The position numbers and the translations under genes are program-made. A DNA stretch of 5,679 nucleotides from Candidatus Cloacimonadota bacterium. GTDB taxonomy: Bacteria; Cloacimonadota; Cloacimonadia; JGIOTU-2. Each line of letters opens with the position of its first letter. Within the stretch, counting starts at the first letter, position 1. Shown here one piece after another: positions 1-5,524 of this stretch. The DNA is taken from the NCBI GenBank assembly GCA_011043895.1, contig DRBZ01000058.1, positions 1 to 5,679 of the forward strand, given 5' to 3'. The notes below the pieces were generated by a model that searched no databases, was not told the origin of the DNA, and saw only the letters and a program-made list of their open reading frames with translations.

Positions 1-1206
1 ATCTTCAGTCTGGCTGAGCAGTATGATCAGCTGGAATTGCGAACTATCGGAAAGAAGATGATCGCAGGGGAACGTGGTATGGCAACAATCGATGATTTCT
101 TTACTGGAGAAAAGAAATGGCTTGTGTATTCACCAATTAAAGAATGTGATTGGAGTTTTGCAGCAGTAATTCCAGAAAAAGAGATCATGAAGACCGTCAA
201 TTCAATGGTTATAAAACAGATAGCAATCATGATCATCGGGCTTTTAATCATTCTACTTGTAATAATATGGGCAGCCGTTGGAATCACAAATCCTATTCGC
301 AAACTTGTAATCAGTGCAGATAGGATCGCAAAAGGAGATCTTAATGAAAAGATTGTAGGAATAAAAGGGCATGATGAGATTCATCAACTCGTAAAAGCAT
401 TCAATAAAATGACCTATGACCTGAAACATTACATTCAAGACCTCACGAAGGCGACAAAGGCGAGAGAAGCAGTGGAAAGTGAACTTCGTATCGCCCGCAG
501 TATTCAGGAATCACTCCTCCCAAGAATCTTTCCACCTTTCCCGGATAAAGAGGAGTTTGACCTCTATGCTCGAAATATTCCTGCAAAAGAGGTCGCTGGT
601 GATTTCTTTGATTTCTTTATGCTCGATGAAGAGCATATTGCAGTGATCATTGCTGATGTTTCCGGAAAGGGAGTATCTGCAGGACTTTTCATGGCAGTGA
701 CCCGAACCCTTATCAAAACGGTATGTGATCTTAAGATAGGACCTGCAGCATCCCTCGAACGTGCAAATTATGTACTGTGCCAGGATAACGATGCTTGCAT
801 GTTCACCACACTTTTCCTCGCTTTCTATAATATCAAAACAGGACATATGACATGGGCAAATGCTGGTCATGATGAACCCATAGTTGCTGCTCCTAACGGC
901 TCGATAAGAAAACTTGTTACTTTTAAGGATATTGCACTTGGAATCGATGACTCACATACATATCACGAAGGTGTGACAACGCTTGACAAGGGTGAAATTA
1001 TTGTTCTCTATACCGATGGTGTAATCGAAGCAACATCTCCGGAAAAAGAACTGTATGGCGAAAAACGCTTTATAGAAAAAATTGGAGAAATTGCGGATAA
1101 GCCCATCATTACTATCATTAATGAGATTACAAAAGACCTTGATGGATTCCAGCTTGATAATCAATTTGACGATATTACAATTCTCATTTTAAAAAGAGAA
1201 AAATAA
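1..1206 (+). CDS. Cache-HAMP-SpoIIE sensor phosphatase (5' end missing)
   Basis: Membrane-bound serine phosphatase of the RsbU/SpoIIE (PP2C-like) family, expected to dephosphorylate the STAS antagonist encoded at the end of the operon. The frame is open to the first base, so the gene starts upstream; an in-frame TTG at 37 lies inside the domain and is not the start. Of the 401 visible residues, about 1-65 look like the tail of a dCache sensor (W-L-V-Y-S-P, then D-W-S-F and a V-I-P-E strand). A hydrophobic helix (about 71-95) leads into a HAMP domain (about 96-149, N-P-I-R-K-L to F-N-K-M), then a helical linker and the phosphatase domain (about 165-400). Metal-binding aspartates are visible as GDFFD (D201, D204), ADVSGKG (D219), YTDG (D339) and FDDIT (D390, D391), with NAGH also present, so it should be active. 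The ligand of the Cache part cannot be told. First visible gene of the operon, 14 nt before the next. Confidence 0.93.
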   Translation: MFSLAEQYDQLELRTIGKKMIAGERGMATIDDFFTGEKKWLVYSPIKECDWSFAAVIPEKEIMKTVNSMVIKQIAIMIIGLLIILLVIIWAAVGITNPIRKLVISADRIAKGDLNEKIVGIKGHDEIHQLVKAFNKMTYDLKHYIQDLTKATKAREAVESELRIARSIQESLLPRIFPPFPDKEEFDLYARNIPAKEVAGDFFDFFMLDEEHIAVIIADVSGKGVSAGLFMAVTRTLIKTVCDLKIGPAASLERANYVLCQDNDACMFTTLFLAFYNIKTGHMTWANAGHDEPIVAAPNGSIRKLVTFKDIALGIDDSHTYHEGVTTLDKGEIIVLYTDGVIEATSPEKELYGEKRFIEKIGEIADKPIITIINEITKDLDGFQLDNQFDDITILILKREK

Positions 1207-1220
1207 ATTGGAGTATATTA

Positions 1221-1991
1221 ATGAAATTTATTAAAACATTTATCCTTTCAATGCTGATAATACTACTCCTGACAGCCGTATGCGAGGCAAAAGCCCGTGG
1301 TATTATTTTTGCTTTTGATAAGGATCATCCGCCCTTTTCATTTCTAAAAGACGGTGAACCCGCTGGTTTTGATATTGACATTCTTACTCATATCTTTGTA
1401 AATTGCAAATACGGATTTACCCCAAAGGTGTATAAATGGGAGGATGGGCTTAACTCTCTTCGCAAAGGCATAAAAGTTCAGTTGATGTCACAGATGAATA
1501 AAACAGAAGACCGTCTTTTGGTCTATGATTTTTCCGAAGAACCCTACCTTATCGATGAAGTGATGATCTTTTCAAAAAATGACACGATTTCTAGCATTCA
1601 AGATCTTTTCGACAAACGCGTTGCTGTACAAAAGGGGAGTTCATATAAACAAATGCTCGAGGATTATGAAAAAGTGATAATCTTACCTACAGATTCAGAG
1701 TATGACGCACTTGAAGCACTTGAAAACGATCTTGTCGATGCATTTATTGGACCAAAAAGTGTAGCTCAATATATTATAAACTCAAAGGATTATACAGACA
1801 TCTGCGCGGTTGGTGAATCCCTGGAGACCAGCTACATGTACCTTGCAGTTGAGAAAGGAGACACTGAACTATTGGACTTCATCAATGCTGGAATGAAAAG
1901 ATTGAGAGAAACTGGTCAGTATCAGCAAATTCATGACAAATGGTTCGGATACAATAATACAGAGGAGGATTCGTGTGGTGGAAAATCCTGA
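1221..1991 (+). CDS. Periplasmic family-3 solute-binding protein
   Basis: Extracytoplasmic solute-binding protein of the amino-acid-binding type (SBP_bac_3), 256 aa, a normal length. The start ATG has GGAG 7 nt upstream. Residues 1-25 are a Sec signal peptide: K-F-I-K, a hydrophobic core, then cleavage near C-E-A or A-K-A. Cys21 is preceded by Val, a poor lipobox, so a soluble periplasmic protein is more likely than a lipoprotein. Family marks are H-P-P-F-S-F (36-41), G-F-D-I-D-I (49-54), T-E-D-R (95-98, whose Arg binds the ligand carboxylate in relatives) and D-F-S-E-E-P-Y (103-109). At the position where HisJ/GlnH-type proteins have an Asp for the ligand amino group (after V-D-A-F-I-G) there is a Pro, so the ligand may not be a standard alpha-amino acid. 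No ABC permease or ATPase is nearby; lying between two sensor phosphatases, it may present a ligand to a sensor. That role is inference. Confidence 0.9.
   Translation: MKFIKTFILSMLIILLLTAVCEAKARGIIFAFDKDHPPFSFLKDGEPAGFDIDILTHIFVNCKYGFTPKVYKWEDGLNSLRKGIKVQLMSQMNKTEDRLLVYDFSEEPYLIDEVMIFSKNDTISSIQDLFDKRVAVQKGSSYKQMLEDYEKVIILPTDSEYDALEALENDLVDAFIGPKSVAQYIINSKDYTDICAVGESLETSYMYLAVEKGDTELLDFINAGMKRLRETGQYQQIHDKWFGYNNTEEDSCGGKS
1962..1968 (+). promoter_or_regulatory. Ribosome binding site setting the cupin start
   Basis: GAGGAGG lies inside the last codons of the solute-binding protein gene. It is 6 nt before a GTG at 1975 and 9 nt before a second in-frame GTG at 1978. This strong site favours a GTG start over the in-frame ATG at 1933, which has no comparable site upstream and would add 14 residues unlike the family. 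Confidence 0.75.
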
Positions 1992-2337
1992 CAAAATCCT
2001 TGTGACGAATAATCTATTCTTCTACTCAAATAAAAAATTTTCCGAAGAAATATTTGAGGTACTTCTTGCAACGAAATATTTTAAAATCGAACGTATAATC
2101 TCACAGGGACAGTATACACCCGATGGAGTGTGGCTTGAGCAGGATATGCACGAATGGGTAATATTGGTAAAAGGTGCTGCAAAATTATCATTCAAAGATT
2201 CGTCAGAAGTAATTGAGATGAATCCTGGGGATTATATACTGATACCAGCAAATACAAAACATCGAGTAGAATGGACTGATCCGAACATGACAAGTTACTG
2301 GCTTGCAATTCATTACAATCAGGAGTTGAAGGATTAA
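1975..2337 (+). CDS. Small single-domain cupin protein
   Basis: Cytoplasmic cupin of 120 aa (119 if the GTG at 1978 is used); GTG start chosen from the strong ribosome binding site. Residues about 38-114 form one beta-barrel: E-R-I-I-S-Q-G-Q-Y-T-P-D-G, E-Q-D-M-H-E-W-V-I-L-V-K-G (motif 1), G-D-Y-I-L-I-P-A-N-T-K-H-R-V (motif 2), ending W-L-A-I-H-Y. It belongs to a widespread uncharacterised family recognised by the hEWV...G and IPA..kHRVeWT patterns. The motif 1 glutamate (E60) and motif 2 histidine (H96) are present, but the usual His-x-His pair is replaced by residues around E55/Q56, so metal binding is uncertain. No signal peptide or DNA-binding domain. The gene overlaps its upstream neighbour by 17 nt and ends 1 nt before the next start, so translation is probably coupled. 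Function unknown; a small-molecule-binding or enzymatic role linked to the signalling operon is a guess. Confidence 0.85.
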   Translation: MVENPDKILVTNNLFFYSNKKFSEEIFEVLLATKYFKIERIISQGQYTPDGVWLEQDMHEWVILVKGAAKLSFKDSSEVIEMNPGDYILIPANTKHRVEWTDPNMTSYWLAIHYNQELKD

Positions 2338-2338
2338 T

Positions 2339-3688
2339 ATGGTCGCAGTTTCGCTTATCAATCACATGGCAGTTTTGATCGTCATTGCGTATGTGCTGAC
2401 AAGAACAAAACTCTATTCTGAAGTGATAATCGAGAAGAAGATAACTATAAAGAATGGATTAATTCTCTCTCTTATATTTGGTCTTTTTTCTATTTATGGA
2501 ACAGTAAGCGGTATCAGAATTTTTGATGCGACAGCAAACGTGCGGGACCTTGGTCCGGCCATTGCAGGACTTATCGCAGGACCTGTTGTCGGAGTTTGCG
2601 CAGGATTGATCGGTGCTGTTCATCGCTATTTCATGGGAGGAGTGACAGGTGTTCCATGTTCAGTAGCTACATTATTTGCAGGGCTTATTGGAGGTATTGT
2701 TTTTCTTATTCGTAAGAAAAAAATCATCTCGATAACTGGAGCAGTGCTTTTTGCTATATGTATTGAACTCTTTCATATGGTGCTTGCATATTTGTGGAGT
2801 CTCCATACTGGCAAAACAGCACAAACGATGATGATTATCAGAAGTGTAATACTACCCATGATCATCACAAACAGCATCGGTATCGCCATCTTCATTTTTA
2901 TTGCTCGTAATCTTTTAAAAGAGCGAAGAGTGGAATCGGAAAAAGCAAAGATCGAGCGTGACCTTCATATCGCTCATGACATACAGATGGGCATCATTCC
3001 CAAGATATTCCCTCCATTTCCTGAACGCTCTGAACTCGATTTATTTGCGATCATTGAACCTGCCAAACAGGTGGGTGGTGACCTCTATGATTACTTCTTT
3101 CTTGATGAGAGCCATCTCTGTTTCTGTGTGGGAGATGTTTCCGGTAAAGGAGTACCAGCATCCCTCTTCATGGCAGTATCAAAAACACTTATAAAAGCAC
3201 ATGCCAAACAGGATATGAGTCCTTCTGAAATATTATTTGAAGTAAACAATATGCTTTGCGAAGAAAATGAGTCGAGTATGTTCGTGACCGTTTTCCTGGG
3301 TATTCTGGACATTGAAACCGGAGAAGTCGAATACTCCAACGCCGGGCACAATATTCCCTATATCATTCACAAAGAGGGTTTGATCAAAAAAATTGAAAAC
3401 ACAAAAGGTATTGCACTGGGAGTACTGGCAGATTTTCAATTTGAAACAAAATCCACACTTCTAATGAAAGATGATCAGATATTCATATTTACTGATGGAG
3501 TAAATGAAGCAATGAATAAGAAAAATGAACAATTCGGACTTGATCGCCTGGAAAATATTCTTTCTTCATGCAATAATTGCCCTCCAAAGAAAACCAGCAT
3601 GCATGTCATCGATGAAGTGTACGCCTTCCAGGGGGATGCTATACAGTTCGATGATATTACAATACTTGTGTTGCACTACAGGGTATAA
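2339..3688 (+). CDS. LytS/BtsS-type membrane sensor fused to SpoIIE phosphatase
   Basis: Second serine phosphatase of the operon, 449 aa, complete. Residues about 1-190 hold about six hydrophobic helices matching the 5TMR-LYT sensor (LytS/YhcK type): the N-V-R-D motif (67-70), alternating small residues in A-G-L-I-A-G-P (76-82), H-R-Y-F-M-G-G (95-101) and G-V-P-C (104-107). A helical linker (about 191-218) leads to the PP2C-like SpoIIE domain (about 220-449) with metal aspartates in GGDLYD (D248, D251), GDVSGKG (D266), FTDG (D386) and FDDIT (D438, D439), plus NAGHN. It should dephosphorylate the STAS protein encoded downstream in response to a small molecule at the membrane. Start ATG has AAGGA 5 nt upstream and lies 1 nt after the cupin stop. 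The linker and phosphatase domain clearly resemble those of the first gene (shared I-F-P-P-F-P and DVSGKGV blocks), so the catalytic halves are paralogous while the sensors are unrelated. Confidence 0.93.
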   Translation: MVAVSLINHMAVLIVIAYVLTRTKLYSEVIIEKKITIKNGLILSLIFGLFSIYGTVSGIRIFDATANVRDLGPAIAGLIAGPVVGVCAGLIGAVHRYFMGGVTGVPCSVATLFAGLIGGIVFLIRKKKIISITGAVLFAICIELFHMVLAYLWSLHTGKTAQTMMIIRSVILPMIITNSIGIAIFIFIARNLLKERRVESEKAKIERDLHIAHDIQMGIIPKIFPPFPERSELDLFAIIEPAKQVGGDLYDYFFLDESHLCFCVGDVSGKGVPASLFMAVSKTLIKAHAKQDMSPSEILFEVNNMLCEENESSMFVTVFLGILDIETGEVEYSNAGHNIPYIIHKEGLIKKIENTKGIALGVLADFQFETKSTLLMKDDQIFIFTDGVNEAMNKKNEQFGLDRLENILSSCNNCPPKKTSMHVIDEVYAFQGDAIQFDDITILVLHYRV

Positions 3689-3694
3689 TAGTAT

Positions 3695-4129
3695 ATGAAA
3701 GTTCTCACCGCACACATAAGAAACGACTTAAGAGAGATTGGTACCATTACCGAAAAATTCGAGAACTTCGCAAAGGATAATAAACTTTCTCAGAGAATCG
3801 TTTATGATATCTCTCTGTGTCTCGATGAGCTAATCACCAATATCATATCCTATGGCTATGATGATAAAAAAACACATGAGATCGAAGTTAAATTTGAGTT
3901 ACATGAAAAAGAGCTGAAACTCACCTTGATAGATGACGGGAAAGCCTTTGATCCAACCAAGAAAGAAGATCCTGAACACCTTCAGCATGCAGTGGAGGAT
4001 CGACCTATTGGTGGCTTGGGTATCTATCTGGTGAAAAAGCTTATGGATATAGTAAAATATAAACGGGTAAACGATAAAAACATCTTAACATTGACAAAAT
4101 TCTTTAAAAATTCAAACCACAGGATATAA
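3695..4129 (+). CDS. RsbW/SpoIIAB-like serine kinase (anti-sigma type)
   Basis: Soluble GHKL-fold serine kinase of 144 aa, the usual size for RsbW-like switch kinases. ATP-site motifs are complete: N box D-E-L-I-T-N-I-I-S-Y-G-Y (E45, N49), G1 box I-D-D-G-K-A-F-D-P (79-87), and G2 box I-G-G-L-G-I-Y-L-V-K-K-L-M-D (105-118) after a short ATP lid. In this family the kinase either binds its client (classically a sigma factor) or phosphorylates and releases the STAS antagonist. The downstream STAS gene is the obvious substrate, and the two upstream SpoIIE phosphatases the opposing enzymes. Starts 6 nt after the phosphatase stop, with AGGG 11 nt upstream, a rather weak site that suggests coupling. 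The order kinase-then-antagonist is the reverse of the Bacillus rsbV-rsbW and spoIIAA-spoIIAB order. The client is not in the window, so whether it is really an anti-sigma factor is open. Confidence 0.92.
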   Translation: MKVLTAHIRNDLREIGTITEKFENFAKDNKLSQRIVYDISLCLDELITNIISYGYDDKKTHEIEVKFELHEKELKLTLIDDGKAFDPTKKEDPEHLQHAVEDRPIGGLGIYLVKKLMDIVKYKRVNDKNILTLTKFFKNSNHRI

Positions 4130-4143
4130 GTTAATTATGACAT

Positions 4144-4148
4144 GGAGG
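4144..4148 (+). promoter_or_regulatory. Ribosome binding site setting the STAS gene start
   Basis: GGAGG sits 5 nt before the ATG at 4154. It overlaps an earlier in-frame ATG at 4142, which therefore cannot use it. This favours the 4154 start. Confidence 0.75.
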
Positions 4149-4153
4149 ATTAC

Positions 4154-4489
4154 ATGGAAATAAGACAGGATAAACGAGGAGACATCATCACTCTCGATCT
4201 TGTTGGGCGTCTCGATGCAAACACTTCGGGAGAGCTCGAAGCAGTACTTATCCCCTTGATCGATGGTGGTGAAAAAAAGTTCATCCTCGATTTTAGTGAT
4301 CTTGAATATATTAGTAGTGCGGGTCTTCGCCTCCTACTGCTTGCTGCTAAGAAACTGCGCAACAATAAAGGTGAGATCATTCTCTGCAGTATGAAGGATT
4401 TCATCAAAGAGATATTCGAAATCTCTGGCTTTACTCCGATATTTACAATCGTGGATAATAAAGAAACAGCGTTAGATAAACTGCAATAA
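4154..4489 (+). CDS. STAS-domain anti-sigma factor antagonist
   Basis: Single STAS-domain protein of 111 aa, the SpoIIAA/RsbV role in a partner switch: unphosphorylated it binds the kinase and frees the client. Visible marks are G-R-L-D-A-N-T-S (18-25), the strand F-I-L-D-F-S-D-L (43-50), and the phosphorylation loop Y-I-S-S-A-G-L-R-L-L (52-61). By alignment with D-S-[ST]-G-L of RsbV/SpoIIAA, Ser55 is the likely phosphoacceptor; the Asp before it is a Ser, a common variant in this family. The start at 4154 is chosen over 4142 because GGAGG is correctly spaced only for 4154. Its probable kinase is encoded just upstream (24-nt gap) and its probable phosphatases further up. It is the last gene before a terminator, so the operon ends here. 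Confidence 0.92.
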   Translation: MEIRQDKRGDIITLDLVGRLDANTSGELEAVLIPLIDGGEKKFILDFSDLEYISSAGLRLLLLAAKKLRNNKGEIILCSMKDFIKEIFEISGFTPIFTIVDNKETALDKLQ

Positions 4490-4517
4490 GCACCTTTATT
4501 CTACTACACATTTTCAT

Positions 4518-4548
4518 AGGATTCTTTGTTAATGCAAGGAATCCTTTT
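4518..4548 (+). terminator. Rho-independent terminator of the signalling operon
   Basis: Eleven-base arms AGGATTCTTTG (4518-4528) and CAAGGAATCCT (4535-4545) pair with one G-U wobble around the 6-nt loop TTAATG, followed by a short T tract (TTTT, then AAT). It lies 28 nt after the STAS stop. On the opposite strand the hairpin has an A-C mismatch and no T tract follows, so it serves the + strand operon rather than the convergent gene. The rest of the 4490-4612 spacer shows no gene. Confidence 0.8.
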
Positions 4549-4612
4549 AATATAAAATTCGCTATGTATTAATCTTGTATTCCTACATCAAGAATGTAAC
4601 AAAGGTGACTCG

Positions 4613-5362
4613 TTAAGTATAATACGTCTTCCCCACCTTTGCAATAGTGATCTCTCCGTCATAATCCTGTACAATGAGTTCAATGATCGGAAAGTCCTCC
4701 GTATGAGGATAGAGGTGAGTGAGTACGACTTCATTGACATATGCCTTTGACAGTATTTTTGAGATCAGCTTCGGATTGAGATGAATGCTGCTTTCCTGCT
4801 TTTGTGGAAAAGAACATTCCAGCACTGCAAGATCCGCATTCTTGCACAAAGTCACAATATTCTCATTATATCCCGTATCACCGGAAATGCATACAACCTT
4901 ATCGTGATAAGTGAAACGAAAACCGATACTGTTATCTGTATGAAAGGTTTGCAGTGTCTGTATTTGTATGTCTCCATAGTCGAATTCACCATTCCCCATC
5001 TCATGAATAATAACATCAAAAGACGGTTCGATGGTTCCAGCATACAACTGTTTCAGGTTTTTATAGAATTGAGAAAATCCGATCGGGGCAAGAACCACCA
5101 GTTCCTTTTCCCTTTTGCATTCTGGATCATGATTCGTGGCAAAAAGCAGCGCTCCAAAATCGTTCACATGGTCAAGGTGTAGATGTGTCAGGCACACTGC
5201 ATCGATCTGTGTATAATCATATCCCGATCTCGGTATCGCATGAAGAACACCTGGTCCGCAATCTACTAATATGAGAACACCGCCGGCTTCAAGCAATCCA
5301 CCTGATGAATTCTTTTTTGGATCCGGCACACAGGAACCGGAACCGAGAACAGTATATTTCAT
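4613..5362 (-). CDS. Metallo-beta-lactamase-fold hydrolase, RNase Z-like
   Basis: Soluble hydrolase of 249 aa with a dinuclear metal site. From the N-terminus: L-G-S-G-S (6-10), V-D-C-G-P-G (33-38), T-H-L-H-L-D-H (59-65, ligands H60, H62, D64, H65), F-H-T-D-N-S-I-G-F-R-F (140-150, H141), S-G-D-T-G (160-164, D162) and L-T-H-L-Y-P-H (215-221, H216). The pattern is that of RNase Z and its relatives (Lactamase_B_2). The protein is shorter than a usual tRNase Z of about 300 aa, and I see no long Gly/Pro-rich exosite arm, so tRNA 3' processing is less likely than a phosphodiesterase or esterase role like the YhfI group. The ATG at 5362 is preferred to the GTG at 5368 because AAAGG lies 7 nt before the ATG but only 1 nt before the GTG. 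Convergent with the signalling operon; no sign of a functional link. Confidence 0.9.
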   Translation of the reverse strand: MKYTVLGSGSCVPDPKKNSSGGLLEAGGVLILVDCGPGVLHAIPRSGYDYTQIDAVCLTHLHLDHVNDFGALLFATNHDPECKREKELVVLAPIGFSQFYKNLKQLYAGTIEPSFDVIIHEMGNGEFDYGDIQIQTLQTFHTDNSIGFRFTYHDKVVCISGDTGYNENIVTLCKNADLAVLECSFPQKQESSIHLNPKLISKILSKAYVNEVVLTHLYPHTEDFPIIELIVQDYDGEITIAKVGKTYYT

Positions 5363-5391
5363 GAACACGCCTTTCTATTCATTGTGGGCTG

Positions 5392-5420
5392 AACATAGAA
5401 ATACCATAAATCGGTGGCAA
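5392..5420 (-). promoter_or_regulatory. Candidate sigma-70-type promoter for the hydrolase gene
   Basis: Read on the - strand, TTGCCA (5420-5415) and TATGTT (5397-5392) are separated by exactly 17 nt. These are 5/6 and 4/6 matches to the -35 and -10 consensus. A start near 5385 would leave a leader of about 20-25 nt with the ribosome binding site. By eye only. Confidence 0.5.
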
Positions 5421-5445
5421 GTTTTTTTGTTTTATTGAAATATTG

Positions 5446-5463
5446 ACAGGATTATTATCCTGT
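5446..5463. promoter_or_regulatory. Inverted repeat, candidate operator
   Basis: ACAGGAT (5446-5452) and ATCCTGT (5457-5463) are perfect 7-nt inverted arms around 4 nt. Skipping one G/G mismatch, TT and AA extend the symmetry on each side. The left arm overlaps a consensus -35 box TTGACA (5443-5448). It lies 61 nt before the start of the downstream gene, between two divergent genes. The position suits a repressor-type operator. No T tract follows, so a terminator is unlikely. No good -10 box is found 16-18 nt after TTGACA, which leaves the promoter itself uncertain. Confidence 0.45.
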
Positions 5464-5510
5464 GAAAACAAAATTTAGTTCGACCTAAAAAGTTAGAAAA
5501 AAAATGTTTC

Positions 5511-5516
5511 AGGAGG
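5511..5516 (+). promoter_or_regulatory. Strong ribosome binding site of the last gene
   Basis: AGGAGG stands 8 nt before the ATG at 5525, an optimal match and spacing. It supports the reality of the truncated gene that follows. Confidence 0.8.
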
Positions 5517-5524
5517 TTAACATT

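Noticed and set aside
511..870. 119-codon open frame on the - strand
   Set aside because: It is antisense to the SpoIIE catalytic domain of the first gene, with a Cys/His-rich composition that is a by-product of the opposite strand.
37..1206. Complete phosphatase gene starting at the TTG at 37
   Set aside because: The frame is open to base 1 and the residues before 37 continue the Cache-like domain; the gene is cut by the window edge.
1281..1285. Lipoprotein cleavage site at Cys21 of the solute-binding protein
   Set aside because: The residue before the Cys is Val rather than Gly, Ala or Ser; an ordinary signal peptidase site a few residues later fits better.
2958..3194. 78-codon + strand open frame inside the second phosphatase gene
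   Set aside because: It lies in another frame within a conserved catalytic domain and has no family features.
4491..4607. Inverted pair CACCTTT / AAAGGTG flanking the intergenic spacer
   Set aside because: Seven-base arms about 100 nt apart are easily chance; the local 11-bp hairpin between them explains termination better.
4781..5182. 133-codon open frame on the + strand
   Set aside because: It lies wholly opposite the hydrolase gene, whose metal-site motifs are complete. It has no recognisable motif or ribosome binding site and is an antisense shadow.
5474..5496. Small hairpins TTTAG/CTAAA and CTAA/TTAG in the leader of the last gene
   Set aside because: Stems of 4-5 A/T-rich pairs that overlap each other are too weak to call a riboswitch or attenuator.
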